Below, in pieces: positions 24,680 to 34,177 of a DNA stretch of 64,000 nt (position 1 is its first letter; each line of letters begins with the position of its first letter). Origin of the DNA: Planctomycetota bacterium (GTDB taxonomy: Bacteria > Planctomycetota > Phycisphaerae > Phycisphaerales > UBA1924); NCBI GenBank assembly GCA_039819165.1, contig JBCBSM010000001.1, positions 558,001 to 622,000 on the forward strand, in the 5' to 3' direction. The notes beneath the pieces are model-generated. The model was not told the origin of the DNA and searched no databases. It was given only the letters and a program-made list of their open reading frames with translations. A program made the position numbers and the translations under genes.

Positions 24680-26963
24680 CGAGGGCCCACGATCGATGGC
24701 GGCGTTCGCGTGCACGATGGTGCTCGCGCTCGTCGCGTGCCTGCGGGCGGCCATCGTCTTCGAGCCCATGCCCGGCTGGGGCCTGGACCCGTTCGTCGTG
24801 CCGGCGGCGGCCGGCGCGTTCGGCCCGCGGGAGTCGCTGCTGGCCGACGTCGTCCTGCTCGTGCTCTCGGCCTGCGTGCTGGGCCTCGCGCCCATCCGTC
24901 GCTGGCGGACCTGGCTCCCCTGGCTGGCGAGCCTGCCGCTGATCGCGATCGTTGGGCTGGTCCATGGCATGCCCGATGGACCGAGGCCCGCGGATCTATC
25001 TCCCGCGATGTCCTGGCTCGCGGCGTGGGCCGCCGCCGGCGCGATTGCGCGTGGCTGCGCGGACCCCGCGGCGAGGCGGGCGGTGCTGGCCGTGCTCGCG
25101 GGGTTCACCGCGCTGCTGATCGCCAAGGGCGCGGTCCAGCTCTTCGTAGAGCATCCCCAGACGCTCGAGCGCTTCCGGGCCGACCGTGAGCAGATCCTGG
25201 CGGCGCAGGGGCTTCGACCGGATAGCGCGAGCGCCCGCGGCTTCGAGCGCCGCGTCGCGCAGCCCGAGCTGACCGGCTGGTTCTCGTTCTCGAACGTATT
25301 CGCGTCCTTCACGGCGGCCGGCACGGTGGCGTTGGTGGCGCTGCTCGTCGCCGAGGTCCGCGCGCGGCGCTGCGATGCGGGCACGGTGCTCCTGGGCCTC
25401 GCCTCGATCCTTGCTCTGGCCACGCTGCTGACGACGGCGAGCAAGGGCGCCATCGCCGCGGGCGGCGCGGGGTTGCTGCTCGTGCTGGGGGCGTGGCTGC
25501 TGCCGGCGCGCTGGCGGACGGGCCGGGTCGCGGCGTGCGTCGGCGGGGCCGCGATCGTCCTGCCGCTGCTGGCCGTGGTGGCTCGCGGCGCTCTCGGCGA
25601 CCAGATCGGCGAACTGAGCGTGCTCTTCCGCTGGTTCTACGTCGAGGCGGCGAGCCGCATCGCGATCGACCACCCGCTGCTCGGCGTCGGGCCGGGCGGC
25701 TTCAAGGACGCCTACGCCCTGGCAAAGAACCCGCTGAGCCCCGAGAACGCCGCCAGCCCGCACAGCGTGCTCTTTGATGCCACGGCGACCCTGGGCGTGC
25801 TTGTGGGACTCCTGGTGGCGGTGGCCATCGTGGGCGCGGCAGTGTGCGCGAGTCGGGCAATGCTGCGTAGGGACGTCGTCGACGAGGAGGCCAGCCGCGC
25901 GCCGCGGCTAGCGCTCGTCGCCGGCACCTCGCTGATGGTCGCGATTGGCGCTCGCTTCGAGATCGGCTCGGCGGGCGTACTCACGCCGGCGCTCGCAGCC
26001 GCGTGGGTGATTGGGCTCGTCGCGTGGTGGCTGGTGGCCTTCGCGGCGTGGCAGGCGGTGCAGGGGACCCGAGCCATGGCGGTGGCGGCGGGTGCGGCGG
26101 CGATCACGCTCATCGCGCACGCGCAGATCGAGATGGCGGCGGTGCTCGTGCCGTCGGCGGCGCTGTGGGCGGCCTGGATCGGGCTGGCGTGCGGTGCCGG
26201 CGCTCCGGACACGCCTCCTACGACGCCGCCACGATGGGCGAGATTGGCCGGCCTGGCGCCGGCGCTTTTGGCGGTATTGCTCGCCGCGTGGCCACTGCCG
26301 GCGGTGTGGGCATGGCAATCGGCGATGCTCTCGGCCCACGGGCACGCCGCGCTGCCGGGTTCGATCGCGGCACGGCTCCAGGCCGGCGGCGGCGATCCGG
26401 CCGTCGCGCGGGCGGCCGCCGACGAGCTTTCGAGCGTTCTCGGAGGACGCGTGCCGCCGGCGGACATCCCTCGCGCAATGCGGCGAGCCTCGGCGATCAC
26501 CGCGCAGCGCGCGGCGGCCGACCTGGAGCGGGCGGCACGCTCAGCCCCGGCGGACGGGCCCACGCTGCGGATCGCCGCCCGCGCCCGATTCGAGGCCTTC
26601 CGCTGGTCCCAGAATCCCGCCGACGCCGAGGCCGCACTCGAGCTGGCACGGCGGGCGTGCGGCACGAGCCCCGCCTCGGCCCAGAACTGGATCTTCCTCG
26701 CGGGCCTGCTCGAGGCCGCGACGCCCGATCGGCCGGAGCTCGCATGGGACGCCCTCGGAGCGGCCGTCGAACTCAACCCCGCCAGCGCGCAGCTCCGCTT
26801 CCGCCGCTTCGAGGCCGCTCGAGCCGCGGGATGGCCCGATCGGGCGCGGGTGGCCGCCGAGCGAGCCCTCGCGGCACACGAGAACGCCCGCCTCGATCCG
26901 CTCGGCGCGGGCCTGTCCGAGGCGCAGATCGCCGCGCTGAAGGCGGCCTTAGCGGGATCTTGA
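24672..26963 (+). CDS. O-antigen ligase/polymerase-like membrane protein with helical-repeat tail
   Basis: A 763-residue protein. Residues 1 to about 500 contain roughly twelve membrane helices; the long external loop includes EHPQTLERFRADREQILAAQ and the Wzy_C-type signature HPLLGVGPGGFKDAYA. This fits WaaL/Wzy proteins, which ligate or polymerise lipid-linked glycans at the outer face of the inner membrane. Residues about 560-763 are soluble helical repeats of TPR type (AADLERAARSAPADGPTLRI, ALELARRACGTSPASAQNWI). ATG 24672 is used because it overlaps the WecA-like stop; an upstream start lies inside that gene. The two form a two-gene unit. Confidence 0.82.
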   Translation: MADEGPRSMAAFACTMVLALVACLRAAIVFEPMPGWGLDPFVVPAAAGAFGPRESLLADVVLLVLSACVLGLAPIRRWRTWLPWLASLPLIAIVGLVHGMPDGPRPADLSPAMSWLAAWAAAGAIARGCADPAARRAVLAVLAGFTALLIAKGAVQLFVEHPQTLERFRADREQILAAQGLRPDSASARGFERRVAQPELTGWFSFSNVFASFTAAGTVALVALLVAEVRARRCDAGTVLLGLASILALATLLTTASKGAIAAGGAGLLLVLGAWLLPARWRTGRVAACVGGAAIVLPLLAVVARGALGDQIGELSVLFRWFYVEAASRIAIDHPLLGVGPGGFKDAYALAKNPLSPENAASPHSVLFDATATLGVLVGLLVAVAIVGAAVCASRAMLRRDVVDEEASRAPRLALVAGTSLMVAIGARFEIGSAGVLTPALAAAWVIGLVAWWLVAFAAWQAVQGTRAMAVAAGAAAITLIAHAQIEMAAVLVPSAALWAAWIGLACGAGAPDTPPTTPPRWARLAGLAPALLAVLLAAWPLPAVWAWQSAMLSAHGHAALPGSIAARLQAGGGDPAVARAAADELSSVLGGRVPPADIPRAMRRASAITAQRAAADLERAARSAPADGPTLRIAARARFEAFRWSQNPADAEAALELARRACGTSPASAQNWIFLAGLLEAATPDRPELAWDALGAAVELNPASAQLRFRRFEAARAAGWPDRARVAAERALAAHENARLDPLGAGLSEAQIAALKAALAGS

Positions 26964-27218
26964 CGCGGGCTTCGGCTTGACGCCAACTCGTTGTGTTCTA
27001 GCATTTTGCTCGGGCGGGACCGCGGCGGGCCTAGTATCGAGGCTTTGGCCGACGGGGAACACCGGACAACCGCGGCAGCAGCCCAGAACTGCGGCCGATA
27101 AGAGCATCTGGATGCAGGGCCCGGCACGGGCCGGAGCGTGTTCCGCGTGCCCTTCCAAGGGGGCGGCCGGACGAGCGTTGGATCCGACGAGGGGATCCGC
27201 ACAAGCGAGGAAGAAGCC
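26964..27218 (+). promoter_or_regulatory. Untranslated region upstream of fusA
   Basis: This 255-base stretch holds no convincing gene. It includes a less GC-rich piece (TTGTGTTCTAGCATTTTGCTC around 26991-27011) that could contain a promoter for fusA; TTGTGT and TAGCAT are poorly spaced for a sigma-70 site, so this is tentative. Confidence 0.3.
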
Positions 27219-29339
27219 ATGGCCGAGTTGCCGCTCAACAGGGTTCGAAACATCGGCATCGCCGCCCACATCGACGCGGGCAAGACGACCGTGACCGAGC
27301 GGATCCTGTTCTACACGGGCAAGACCCACAAGCTCGGCGAGGTGCACGAGGGCACCGCGACGATGGACTTCCTGCAGGAAGAGCAGGAGCGCGGCATCAC
27401 CATCCAGTCGGCGGCGACCACGTGCTCGTGGGTCCGCAACGACATCGACTACCAGGTCAACCTGATCGATACGCCGGGCCACGTCGACTTCACCATCGAG
27501 GTCGAGCGGTCGCTCCGCGTGCTCGACGGCGCGGTCGCGGTCTTCGACGGCAAGGAGGGCGTCGAGGCCCAGAGCGAGACGGTCTGGCGGCAGGCCGACC
27601 GCTACAACGTGCCCCGCATGTGCTTCATCAACAAGATGGACAAGATCGGGGCCGACTTCGAGTTCAGCTTCAAGTCGATCAAGAAGCGGCTGGGCGCCAA
27701 CGCCATCGCCGTGCAGATCCCCATCGGCGCCGGCAACGAGCTCGAGGGCATCATCGATCTGCTGGGCATGCGGGCATACTACTTCGATGCCGATGAGCAG
27801 GGCGCCGTCGTCACCGAGAAGGACATCCCCGAGAGCATGCAGGCCGACGCCGAGGCGTGGAGGCAGGAGCTGATCGACAGCGCCTGCGCCCTCGACGACG
27901 ACCTCACCGAGAAGTACCTCGAGGACGAGGATTCGGTCACCGTCGACGACATCCGCGCCGCCCTCCGCAAGGGCACGCTGGCGCTGCAGTGCAACCCGGT
28001 CTTCTGCGGGTCGGCCCTGAAGAACATCGGCGTGCAGCGGCTGCTGGACGGCGTCATCGACTACCTGCCCAACCCCACCGAGGTGCCCGAGGTCCAGGGC
28101 GTCAACCCCAAGGACCCCGACGAGAAGCTCAGCCGGCCGCACGACGCCAAGGCGCCATTTTCGGCGCTGGTCTTCAAGGTCGTGGCCGACAGCCACGGCG
28201 ACCTGACCTACACCCGCATCTACTCGGGCACGCTCGAGAAGGGCAGCCGCGTGCTGAACCCCGGCAACGGCAAGCGGGAGATCATCAGCCGCATCTACCA
28301 GATGCAGGCCAAGACCCGCGAGCCGCTGGAGGCCGCCCATGCCGGCTCGATCGTCGCGATCATCGGCATCAAGGACTCGATCACGGGCGACACGCTCTGC
28401 GATGCCAGCCAGCCCATCCTGCTCGAGCGGATGGACTTCCCCGATCCGGTGATCTCGATGTCCATCGAGCCCAACACCAGCGACGACAAGCGGAAGCTCT
28501 CCGAGGCGCTGGTCACCATCCGCCGCGAGGATCCGTCCTTCCAGAGCCACTACGACGAGGAGACCGGCCAGACCATCATCGCCGGCATGGGCGAGCTGCA
28601 CCTGGAGATCATCAAGAACAAGCTCACCCGCGACATGAAGATCGGCGTGCAGGTCGGCAAGCCCCGCGTTAGCTACCGCGAGGCCATCCAGGGCACCGCC
28701 GACAACTGCCGCGGCTTGTTCAAGAAGCAGACCGGCGGCCGCGGCCAGTTCGGCGACGTCACCATCAACCTGATGCCCTACACCAAGGAGCAGGCCGAGG
28801 CCGACGGCGTTAAGTTCGTCGACGGCGTGGCCTTCGAGAACAAGATCGTCGGCGGCTCGGTGCCCCGCGAGTTCATCCCCTCGGTCGAGGCCGGCATCCG
28901 CCAGACCGCCGTCAGCGGCGTGACGGCGGCCTACCCGCTGATCAACATCAAGGTCGAGCTGGTTGATGGCTCGTCGCACGCCGTCGACAGCTCGCAGGTC
29001 GCCTTCGAGCAGGCCGGCCGCCTCGCCCTCCGCGAGGCCGTCGCCAAGGCCCGCAGCGTGCTGCTCGAGCCCATCATGAAGGTCGTCATCATCACGCCCG
29101 AGGAGTTCTTCGGCAACGTGACCGGCGACATCTCGGGCCGCCGCGGCATGATCGTCGACACCGAGGACCGCGGCAACGGCATCAAGCAGGTCACCGCCGA
29201 GTGCCCGCTGTCGGAGATGTTCGGCTACACCACCTCGCTCCGCGGCATGAGCCAGGGCCGGGCGGCCGCCTCGATGGAGTTCCTCGAGTACCGGGCCATG
29301 CCGGCCAACCTGATGCAGGAGGTCATCGCCGCAGGCTGA
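27219..29339 (+). CDS. fusA: Translation elongation factor G
   Basis: A 706-residue GTPase that drives translocation and, with RRF, ribosome recycling. G1 is AAHIDAGKTT, the switch region ERGITIQSAATTCSW, G3 DTPGHVDFT and G4 NKMDKIGADF; domain III includes MSIEPNTSDDKRKLSEAL, domain IV KKQTGGRGQFGDV, and domain V the final IVDTEDRGNGIKQVTAECPL. ATG 27219 is chosen because the canonical LPLNRVRNIGIAAHIDAGKT follows and a GAGGAAG site is just upstream; the longer frame from 27138 has no support. Codon use is the most biased in the window, as expected for a highly expressed gene. It is not in an rpsL-rpsG-tuf cluster. Confidence 0.97.
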   Translation: MAELPLNRVRNIGIAAHIDAGKTTVTERILFYTGKTHKLGEVHEGTATMDFLQEEQERGITIQSAATTCSWVRNDIDYQVNLIDTPGHVDFTIEVERSLRVLDGAVAVFDGKEGVEAQSETVWRQADRYNVPRMCFINKMDKIGADFEFSFKSIKKRLGANAIAVQIPIGAGNELEGIIDLLGMRAYYFDADEQGAVVTEKDIPESMQADAEAWRQELIDSACALDDDLTEKYLEDEDSVTVDDIRAALRKGTLALQCNPVFCGSALKNIGVQRLLDGVIDYLPNPTEVPEVQGVNPKDPDEKLSRPHDAKAPFSALVFKVVADSHGDLTYTRIYSGTLEKGSRVLNPGNGKREIISRIYQMQAKTREPLEAAHAGSIVAIIGIKDSITGDTLCDASQPILLERMDFPDPVISMSIEPNTSDDKRKLSEALVTIRREDPSFQSHYDEETGQTIIAGMGELHLEIIKNKLTRDMKIGVQVGKPRVSYREAIQGTADNCRGLFKKQTGGRGQFGDVTINLMPYTKEQAEADGVKFVDGVAFENKIVGGSVPREFIPSVEAGIRQTAVSGVTAAYPLINIKVELVDGSSHAVDSSQVAFEQAGRLALREAVAKARSVLLEPIMKVVIITPEEFFGNVTGDISGRRGMIVDTEDRGNGIKQVTAECPLSEMFGYTTSLRGMSQGRAAASMEFLEYRAMPANLMQEVIAAG

Positions 29340-29368
29340 CGCCCGCCGCCCACGTCCGAGTTTGTCCA

Positions 29369-29392
29369 CGCCCCGGGCCCGCACCCGGGGCG
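29369..29392 (+). terminator. Hairpin terminator after fusA
   Basis: Stem CGCCCCGGG with CCCGGGGCG (9 bp), loop CCCGCA, followed by TTGTCATT. The T-run is weak. Confidence 0.5.
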
Positions 29393-29544
29393 TTGTCATT
29401 CGGGGATAAGCCCCGGGCCCGAGAAGCCGATGCCGGAGTGCAATTCGCCGGTCCTCGGGCGGGCCGTGCCGCGACGCGGGCCTTACCCTTTCCGCTCGAC
29501 CGGCGGCCTCGGACCGGGCCGGTGCGACGCGGGGGACACCAGGC

Positions 29545-30156
29545 ATGCCAGACCGCTTTCCGACCGCACTGCTCTTCGGCGCCCCGGGAGCCGGCAAGGG
29601 CACGCAGGGCAAGATCCTGGGGCAGATCCCCGGCTTCTTCCACCTGTCCTGCGGCGACGTGTTCCGCAACCTGGACATCCACTCCCCGCTGGGCGAGACC
29701 TTCTTCGAGTACTCGTCCAAGGGCGAACTCGTGCCCGACGACGTCACCGTGGCCATGTGGCACGAGAACCTCAAGGCCCAGCAGACCCTGAGCCTGTACC
29801 GGCCCCATGCCGACCTGCTGGTGCTCGACGGCATCCCCCGCAACCGCACGCAGGCCGAGATGCTCAATGACCACATCGACGTGCGGTGCATCGTCCACCT
29901 GATGTGCAACGACATGGAGGCGATGCTCGTGCGGCTGCGGAAGCGGGCACTCCGCGAGAACCGGCCCGACGACGCCCGCGAGGAGGTCATCCGCCACCGC
30001 TGGGAGGTCTACGAGCAGGAGACCCGGCCGGTGCTGGAGTTCTACCCCGACGAGGTCATCCGCGAGGTCGACGCCATCGCGTCACCTGCCGGCGTGCTGC
30101 AGCACGCGCTCGAGGCCCTCGTACCCATCCACGACGAGCTGTTCGGCACGTCGTAG
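29545..30156 (+). CDS. adk: Adenylate kinase-like nucleoside monophosphate kinase
   Basis: A 203-residue kinase that balances AMP, ADP and ATP. The P-loop is GAPGAGKGTQGK; LSCGDVFRNLD and DGIPRNRTQAE correspond to the AMP-binding motifs, although the usual DGFPR reads DGIPR. The LID domain is short and without the zinc Cys set; the LID arginine region RALRENRPDDAREEVIRHRW carries the conserved RxDD...R pattern. Length and order fit a short-LID adenylate kinase; specificity for another NMP cannot be excluded. It is separated from fusA by 205 bases with a terminator, so it has its own promoter. A bare hairpin (30170-30190) separates it from the convergent transglutaminase-like gene. Confidence 0.85.
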   Translation: MPDRFPTALLFGAPGAGKGTQGKILGQIPGFFHLSCGDVFRNLDIHSPLGETFFEYSSKGELVPDDVTVAMWHENLKAQQTLSLYRPHADLLVLDGIPRNRTQAEMLNDHIDVRCIVHLMCNDMEAMLVRLRKRALRENRPDDAREEVIRHRWEVYEQETRPVLEFYPDEVIREVDAIASPAGVLQHALEALVPIHDELFGTS

Positions 30157-30177
30157 GTCCGGAGCCCGTGCGATCCC

Positions 30178-31485
30178 CTAGCGGGATCGCCGCTGACGCT
30201 GGCGTTGCTGCTGCATCTCGCGCTGCGATTCCGCCGTGGTCGGCGTGCGGGTCACATCGAAGGTGATTGCCTGCGTGGCTCGACCGGGCTCGGTGGGCTC
30301 GGCGAAGATGCCCCAGAAGCCCGGCGAGCCATAGGCCTTGACCGTCAGCGGCGGGTGGAAGTGGTGCGAGAAGGGCGCCCACCGATCGCTGTCCTCGATG
30401 GTGCCGAAGCCCTTCCAGGGCCTCGCGAGTTCCTCGTACTTGCTCACGTCCGGCGCGCGGCTGCTGCGGTCCATCAGGCCGATGAGGTCGATGGGGATCC
30501 ACACCGAGCGGCCACGCTCGACGAGGGCAAACTCGACCCAGCAGATGATGTCGTCCTCGTCGTCATCGTCGCGCGCGATCATGTCCTCGTCATCGAACTC
30601 GACGTCGGCGATCACGCCCAGCACGAGCCGGGCGGGCAGGCCGGCCTGCCGCAGCACGTACACCAGCATCGAGCACGCATCGAACTCGTTCGTGCGGCCG
30701 CGGCCGGAGATCGTCCACGGCACGCCCTGGAGCCCGATGCCCTCGATCTCGCCGAGACGGTTGTACTGGAGCCCGTTGCCGTTGGTGTTGCGGATGTGCC
30801 GCCAGACCTGGGCCGTGAGGAACTTAGCGACCAGGTACGGCGGGACTTCGCGGGGCTCGCGGCCGAGGGTTTGGAGCAGCCGCTCGACCTTCTCCTGGGC
30901 TCGATCGAGGCCCTGGTACGGCTCGCCCGCCAGGTCGAGCTCGATCCCCATCTGGGGCAGCAGCGCCGACGCCGCGTCGGCCGGCCAATCGCCCTGGGGC
31001 CACTCCATCGCAATCGCCGCCTCGTCGTCGACCTCGACGGCGTAGGAGGTCATCGGCAGCTTCATCTGCACGCGGATCTCGCGGCCCATGCCCTCGCCCA
31101 TGGCGAACATGCCCCACCGCGACCCGGCGTGCTTGCCGGGGATGAGCCGCACCGGTTCGGCGACCGCGGGCGGCGCGGGCCGGTCGTCGAGAGTGACCTC
31201 GATCGACAGGCCCCGGGGATCGACGCGGTGCGTGCTAGTCCGCTCCAGCACGGGCACCACGACGCTGGCGTTGTCGAAGGTCCACACGTCGTGCTCGGCC
31301 GCTCGCTTGGCCCGCACGCTGCCGAAGTCTTGCCAGGCGCGGATGTCGACGCGGAAGCTGAGCGTCCAGCGCTCCGGCTCGCGCTGCCGGATGACCGCTT
31401 GGGCCGACGCGGCCGGCGGCATCGCGGTGCACGCCAGGATCGACAGGACGCCCGCCAACGACGCTAGTCCGAAGTGTGCTCGCAC
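30178..31485 (-). CDS. Secreted transglutaminase-like protein, catalytic His not evident
   Basis: A 435-residue exported protein. GTG 31485 is chosen because a G-rich ribosome binding site (AGGGGGG) is eight bases upstream and a signal peptide results (HFGLASLAGVLSILACTAMP, then ASA-QA). The first 180 residues are a beta-rich domain; residues about 195-330 are the transglutaminase-like core, with the Cys in NEFDACSMLVYVLRQAGLPA and the Asp in VWIPIDLIGL. The family His is normally followed by a Trp and Glu (HxWxE); here that place reads IICWVEF, so the His seems to be replaced. The protein may be inactive or use another residue. The tail is Gln/Arg-rich low complexity. Divergent from fumC. 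Confidence 0.78.
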   Translation of the reverse strand: MRAHFGLASLAGVLSILACTAMPPAASAQAVIRQREPERWTLSFRVDIRAWQDFGSVRAKRAAEHDVWTFDNASVVVPVLERTSTHRVDPRGLSIEVTLDDRPAPPAVAEPVRLIPGKHAGSRWGMFAMGEGMGREIRVQMKLPMTSYAVEVDDEAAIAMEWPQGDWPADAASALLPQMGIELDLAGEPYQGLDRAQEKVERLLQTLGREPREVPPYLVAKFLTAQVWRHIRNTNGNGLQYNRLGEIEGIGLQGVPWTISGRGRTNEFDACSMLVYVLRQAGLPARLVLGVIADVEFDDEDMIARDDDDEDDIICWVEFALVERGRSVWIPIDLIGLMDRSSRAPDVSKYEELARPWKGFGTIEDSDRWAPFSHHFHPPLTVKAYGSPGFWGIFAEPTEPGRATQAITFDVTRTPTTAESQREMQQQRQRQRRSR

Positions 31486-31723
31486 CTGGGTCGCCCCCCT
31501 TGCGCCGGTTCGTCCCTCCGCACGTCCACGCGTCGCGGACGATGCGCCGGCCGGCACGCGAAACTGTACGGCCCCCTGGCGGGCGGGTTGCGGCGGGGGC
31601 CGGGTGGCCGTGGACGGCCTCGATCGGGGGCGCGGCGGCGACCTTCCCTAGCATCTCCCGGCCGTCCGACGCCGCCCGGTCGGCTCCGAACCCAAGAGAC
31701 TCGCACCGCAAGGAGGCCCCGCC

Positions 31724-33235
31724 ATGGCAACGACCGCCACCCCCGAGACCCGCACGGAGAAGGACGCCCTGGGCGCCCTGGAGGTGCCCGCGGATGTGCT
31801 CTACGGGGCCAGCACCCAGCGGGCGGTCGACAACTTCCCGAGCTTCCGCCCCGTGCCGGACGCGATCTTGCGGGCCTACGTGCTGCTCAAGCGGGCCGCG
31901 GCCGAGGCCAACAACGAGATCGGCTGGCTGGAGGACGAGCGGGCCCGGCTCATCGCCGCCGCGTGCGATCGGCTCGAGGCCGGGCTGCCCGGCGACGGCG
32001 GGCTGGGCCGCCACTTCCCCGTCGACGTCTTCCAGACCGGCTCGGGCACCAGCACCAACAACAACTTCAACGAGGTGATCGCCAACCTCGTCTGCCGGGA
32101 CCGCACCGGCGAGATCGGCGGGAGCAAGGACAAGGCATACATCGCCGCCGGCGGCGTGCACCCCAACGACCACGTCAACCTGGGCCAGTCCTCCAACGAC
32201 ACCTTCCCCACCGCCATACACGTGGCCGCCGTGCAGGCCATCGCCCGCGGCCTGCTGCCCGAGCTCGGCCGGCTCGCGGCGGCGCTCGAGGCCAAGGCGG
32301 ACGCCTTCCGAACCATCGTCAAGAGCGGCCGCACCCACCTCATGGACGCCACGCCCATCGGCATGGGCCAGGTCTTCGGCGGCTACGCGCGGCAGGCACG
32401 CTTGGGCGAGGACCGGCTGCGGCGCGCCCTCGACGTCCTCGCCGAGCTGCCCATCGGCGGCACCGCGGTGGGCACGGGCATCGAGACGCACGAGCGCTTC
32501 GGCGCACTGGTCGCCGCCAAGCTCGCCGATGCCACGGGCTGCGACTTTCGCGAGGCCGCCGACCACTGCGAGGCCCAGCACGCCAAGGACGCCGTCGTCG
32601 AGGCATCCGGCCACCTGCGGACGCTCGCGGTGAGCCTGACCAAGATCGCCAACGACATCCGCTGGATGGGAAGCGGTCCACGGTGCGGGTTGGGTGAGCT
32701 GCGGCTGCCCGAGATCCAGCCCGGCTCGTCGATCATGCCCGGCAAGGTCAACCCGGTCATCTGCGAATCGGTGGTCATGGCCTGCTGCCAGGTGCTCGGC
32801 AACGACCGCGCCATCGAGGCCGGCGGGCTGGGCGGCATCGGCAGCATCCTTGACCTCAATGTCGCCATGCCCATGATGGCCGCCAACTTGCTCGACTCGA
32901 TCGACCTGCTCGAGCAGTCCTGCCGCGTCTTCCGCGAGAAGCTGATCGAGGGTCTCGAGGCCCACGCCGACCACTGCGAGGACCTGGCCAAGCGGAGCAG
33001 CGCCGTGTGCACGGGGTTGAAGAACATCATCGGCTACGAAGCCGCGGGCGAGCTCGCCGTTGAGGCGCTCGAGAGCAAGCGGAACGTGGTCGACGTCGCC
33101 GTCGAGCGGATCACCGCCGAGTGGCTCGCCGAGCGGAAGGTCTCGCTCTCGGACTCGGATCGTGCGCGGGTGCTCGACGAGGCGGGCCTCCGCGACCTGC
33201 TCGACCCCAAGAACATGATCGCGCCGAGCCGCTGA
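31724..33235 (+). CDS. fumC: Class II fumarate hydratase
   Basis: Interconverts fumarate and malate in the TCA cycle; oxygen-stable, iron-free tetramer. A strong AAGGAGG site lies a few bases before ATG 31724. Motifs seen are TGSGTSTNNNFNEV, GGVHPNDHVNLGQSSNDTFP, SGRTHLMDATPIGMGQ and the superfamily signature GSSIMPGKVNP, in the right order. At 503 residues it is about 35 longer than the Escherichia coli enzyme, the extra part lying at the N-terminus and around residues 85-110. The aspartase subfamily is close, but the HPNDHVN and SSNDTFPTA pattern fits fumarase. Aconitase at 52 kb is another TCA enzyme in the window, but they are unlinked. Confidence 0.93.
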   Translation: MATTATPETRTEKDALGALEVPADVLYGASTQRAVDNFPSFRPVPDAILRAYVLLKRAAAEANNEIGWLEDERARLIAAACDRLEAGLPGDGGLGRHFPVDVFQTGSGTSTNNNFNEVIANLVCRDRTGEIGGSKDKAYIAAGGVHPNDHVNLGQSSNDTFPTAIHVAAVQAIARGLLPELGRLAAALEAKADAFRTIVKSGRTHLMDATPIGMGQVFGGYARQARLGEDRLRRALDVLAELPIGGTAVGTGIETHERFGALVAAKLADATGCDFREAADHCEAQHAKDAVVEASGHLRTLAVSLTKIANDIRWMGSGPRCGLGELRLPEIQPGSSIMPGKVNPVICESVVMACCQVLGNDRAIEAGGLGGIGSILDLNVAMPMMAANLLDSIDLLEQSCRVFREKLIEGLEAHADHCEDLAKRSSAVCTGLKNIIGYEAAGELAVEALESKRNVVDVAVERITAEWLAERKVSLSDSDRARVLDEAGLRDLLDPKNMIAPSR

Positions 33236-33263
33236 GCGAGGCGCGAATCCCCGCGAGCCGCCG

Positions 33264-34085
33264 GTGCCCCACCGACTCGAGCACGCGTGCCTGCCCGCGG
33301 CGATCTACGCCGGCGGCGCGGCGTCGTGCGTGCTCACGCTCGCCGGCGGCGCCCCGGGCCACGAACAGGCGCTGGCGATCGGATTCACCGCGGCCGTCGC
33401 ATGGATGGCCTACATCCTCGATCGCGCCAAGATCTTCGCCCGGTGGCACGACCCGGCCGACCGGCTCGCGCGACCCGAGCGGGACGCCTGGGTCCGGGCC
33501 CACCGCGGAGGATTGCTCGCGGGGGCGGCCGCGCTCGCCACGATCGGCGTCGTGTTCGCCCTCGCCCTCCGCCCCTGGCTCGCGACGTTCGTGCCCGCGG
33601 GCGCGGCGGCGGTGATTGCCTACGGCTCTCGGGACGCCGCCAGCGACCGCACGCGGCCGAAGGACGTCCTGCTGCTCAAGAACGCGCTCACGGCGGCGGC
33701 CTTCGCCACGCTCGCGTGCAGCTCGACGAGTGCGGCCGGTATCGACCCGCGGGCCGTCGCATCGCCGGGCTTGTTCCTGGCTTGTGTCGTGCTGGGCGAC
33801 GCGGTGCTGTGCGACATCGAGGACCTGCACGCCGACGAAGCCCACCGCACCAGGACGGTCGCCGTCGCCGCCGGCCCGCGGACCGCTCGGACGCTCGGGC
33901 TGGGCATCCTGGCACTCACGGCGACGTCGTGGCTGGTCTTCGTCGATCGCACGCCGGCCTCGGCGGTGATCGCGGCCGGCCTCTGGCTCACCGCCACGCT
34001 CGCGGTGTGGGCGACCCACCGCGTGCGCATCGCCATCGATCTCCGCATGGGTGTCGTCGCCCTCGCGGCGGCCCTGATCGCGTAG
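33264..34085 (+). CDS. UbiA-like prenyltransferase-fold membrane protein, degenerate first motif
   Basis: A 273-residue protein with seven or eight membrane helices. The second half contains LCDIEDLHADEAHRTRTVAV, which matches the second Asp-rich motif of UbiA prenyltransferases (DxxDxxxD...T). The first motif, normally NDxxDxxxD, is replaced by AYILDRAKIFARWHDPADR, retaining only part of the Asp set. It may have lost prenyltransferase activity or use a different substrate. GTG 33264 is the first in-frame start after fumC (28 bases downstream) and no Shine-Dalgarno site is seen. It is the last chromosomal gene before the tRNA-derived repeat at 34127, so it marks the backbone side of the islet. 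Confidence 0.7.
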   Translation: MPHRLEHACLPAAIYAGGAASCVLTLAGGAPGHEQALAIGFTAAVAWMAYILDRAKIFARWHDPADRLARPERDAWVRAHRGGLLAGAAALATIGVVFALALRPWLATFVPAGAAAVIAYGSRDAASDRTRPKDVLLLKNALTAAAFATLACSSTSAAGIDPRAVASPGLFLACVVLGDAVLCDIEDLHADEAHRTRTVAVAAGPRTARTLGLGILALTATSWLVFVDRTPASAVIAAGLWLTATLAVWATHRVRIAIDLRMGVVALAAALIA

Positions 34086-34126
34086 CCACGATCGCACCCA
34101 GTGCGAGACCGGCGAGCCGAAAGCCC

Positions 34127-34177
34127 AATGGAGCGGAGGCGACTCGAACGCCCAACTTCCAGCGTGCAAAGCTGGCA
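34127..34177 (-). repeat. Partial copy of tRNA-Ala(UGC) 3' half: putative distal attachment site
   Basis: 51 bases identical at 50 positions to 38866-38916; the one difference (34164 versus 38903) falls at tRNA position 38. It covers the anticodon arm, variable region, T arm and acceptor 3' strand, but the D arm and the 5' half are missing, so this is not a functional tRNA. A displaced tRNA 3' end on the 3' side of an intact tRNA is the usual trace of integration by a tyrosine recombinase. The copy lies just beyond the last backbone gene (33264-34085). Confidence 0.85.

Noticed and set aside
26949-29990. A 1013-codon open frame on the minus strand opposite fusA
   Set aside because: Shadow frame produced by strong codon bias at 70% GC; its translation is low-complexity Asp/Leu/Gly/His with no fold, and fusA is certain.
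30170-30190. Bidirectional terminator between adk and the transglutaminase-like gene
   Set aside because: A perfect 8-bp stem exists but there is no T-run on either strand, and it contains the stop codon of the minus-strand gene; not called.
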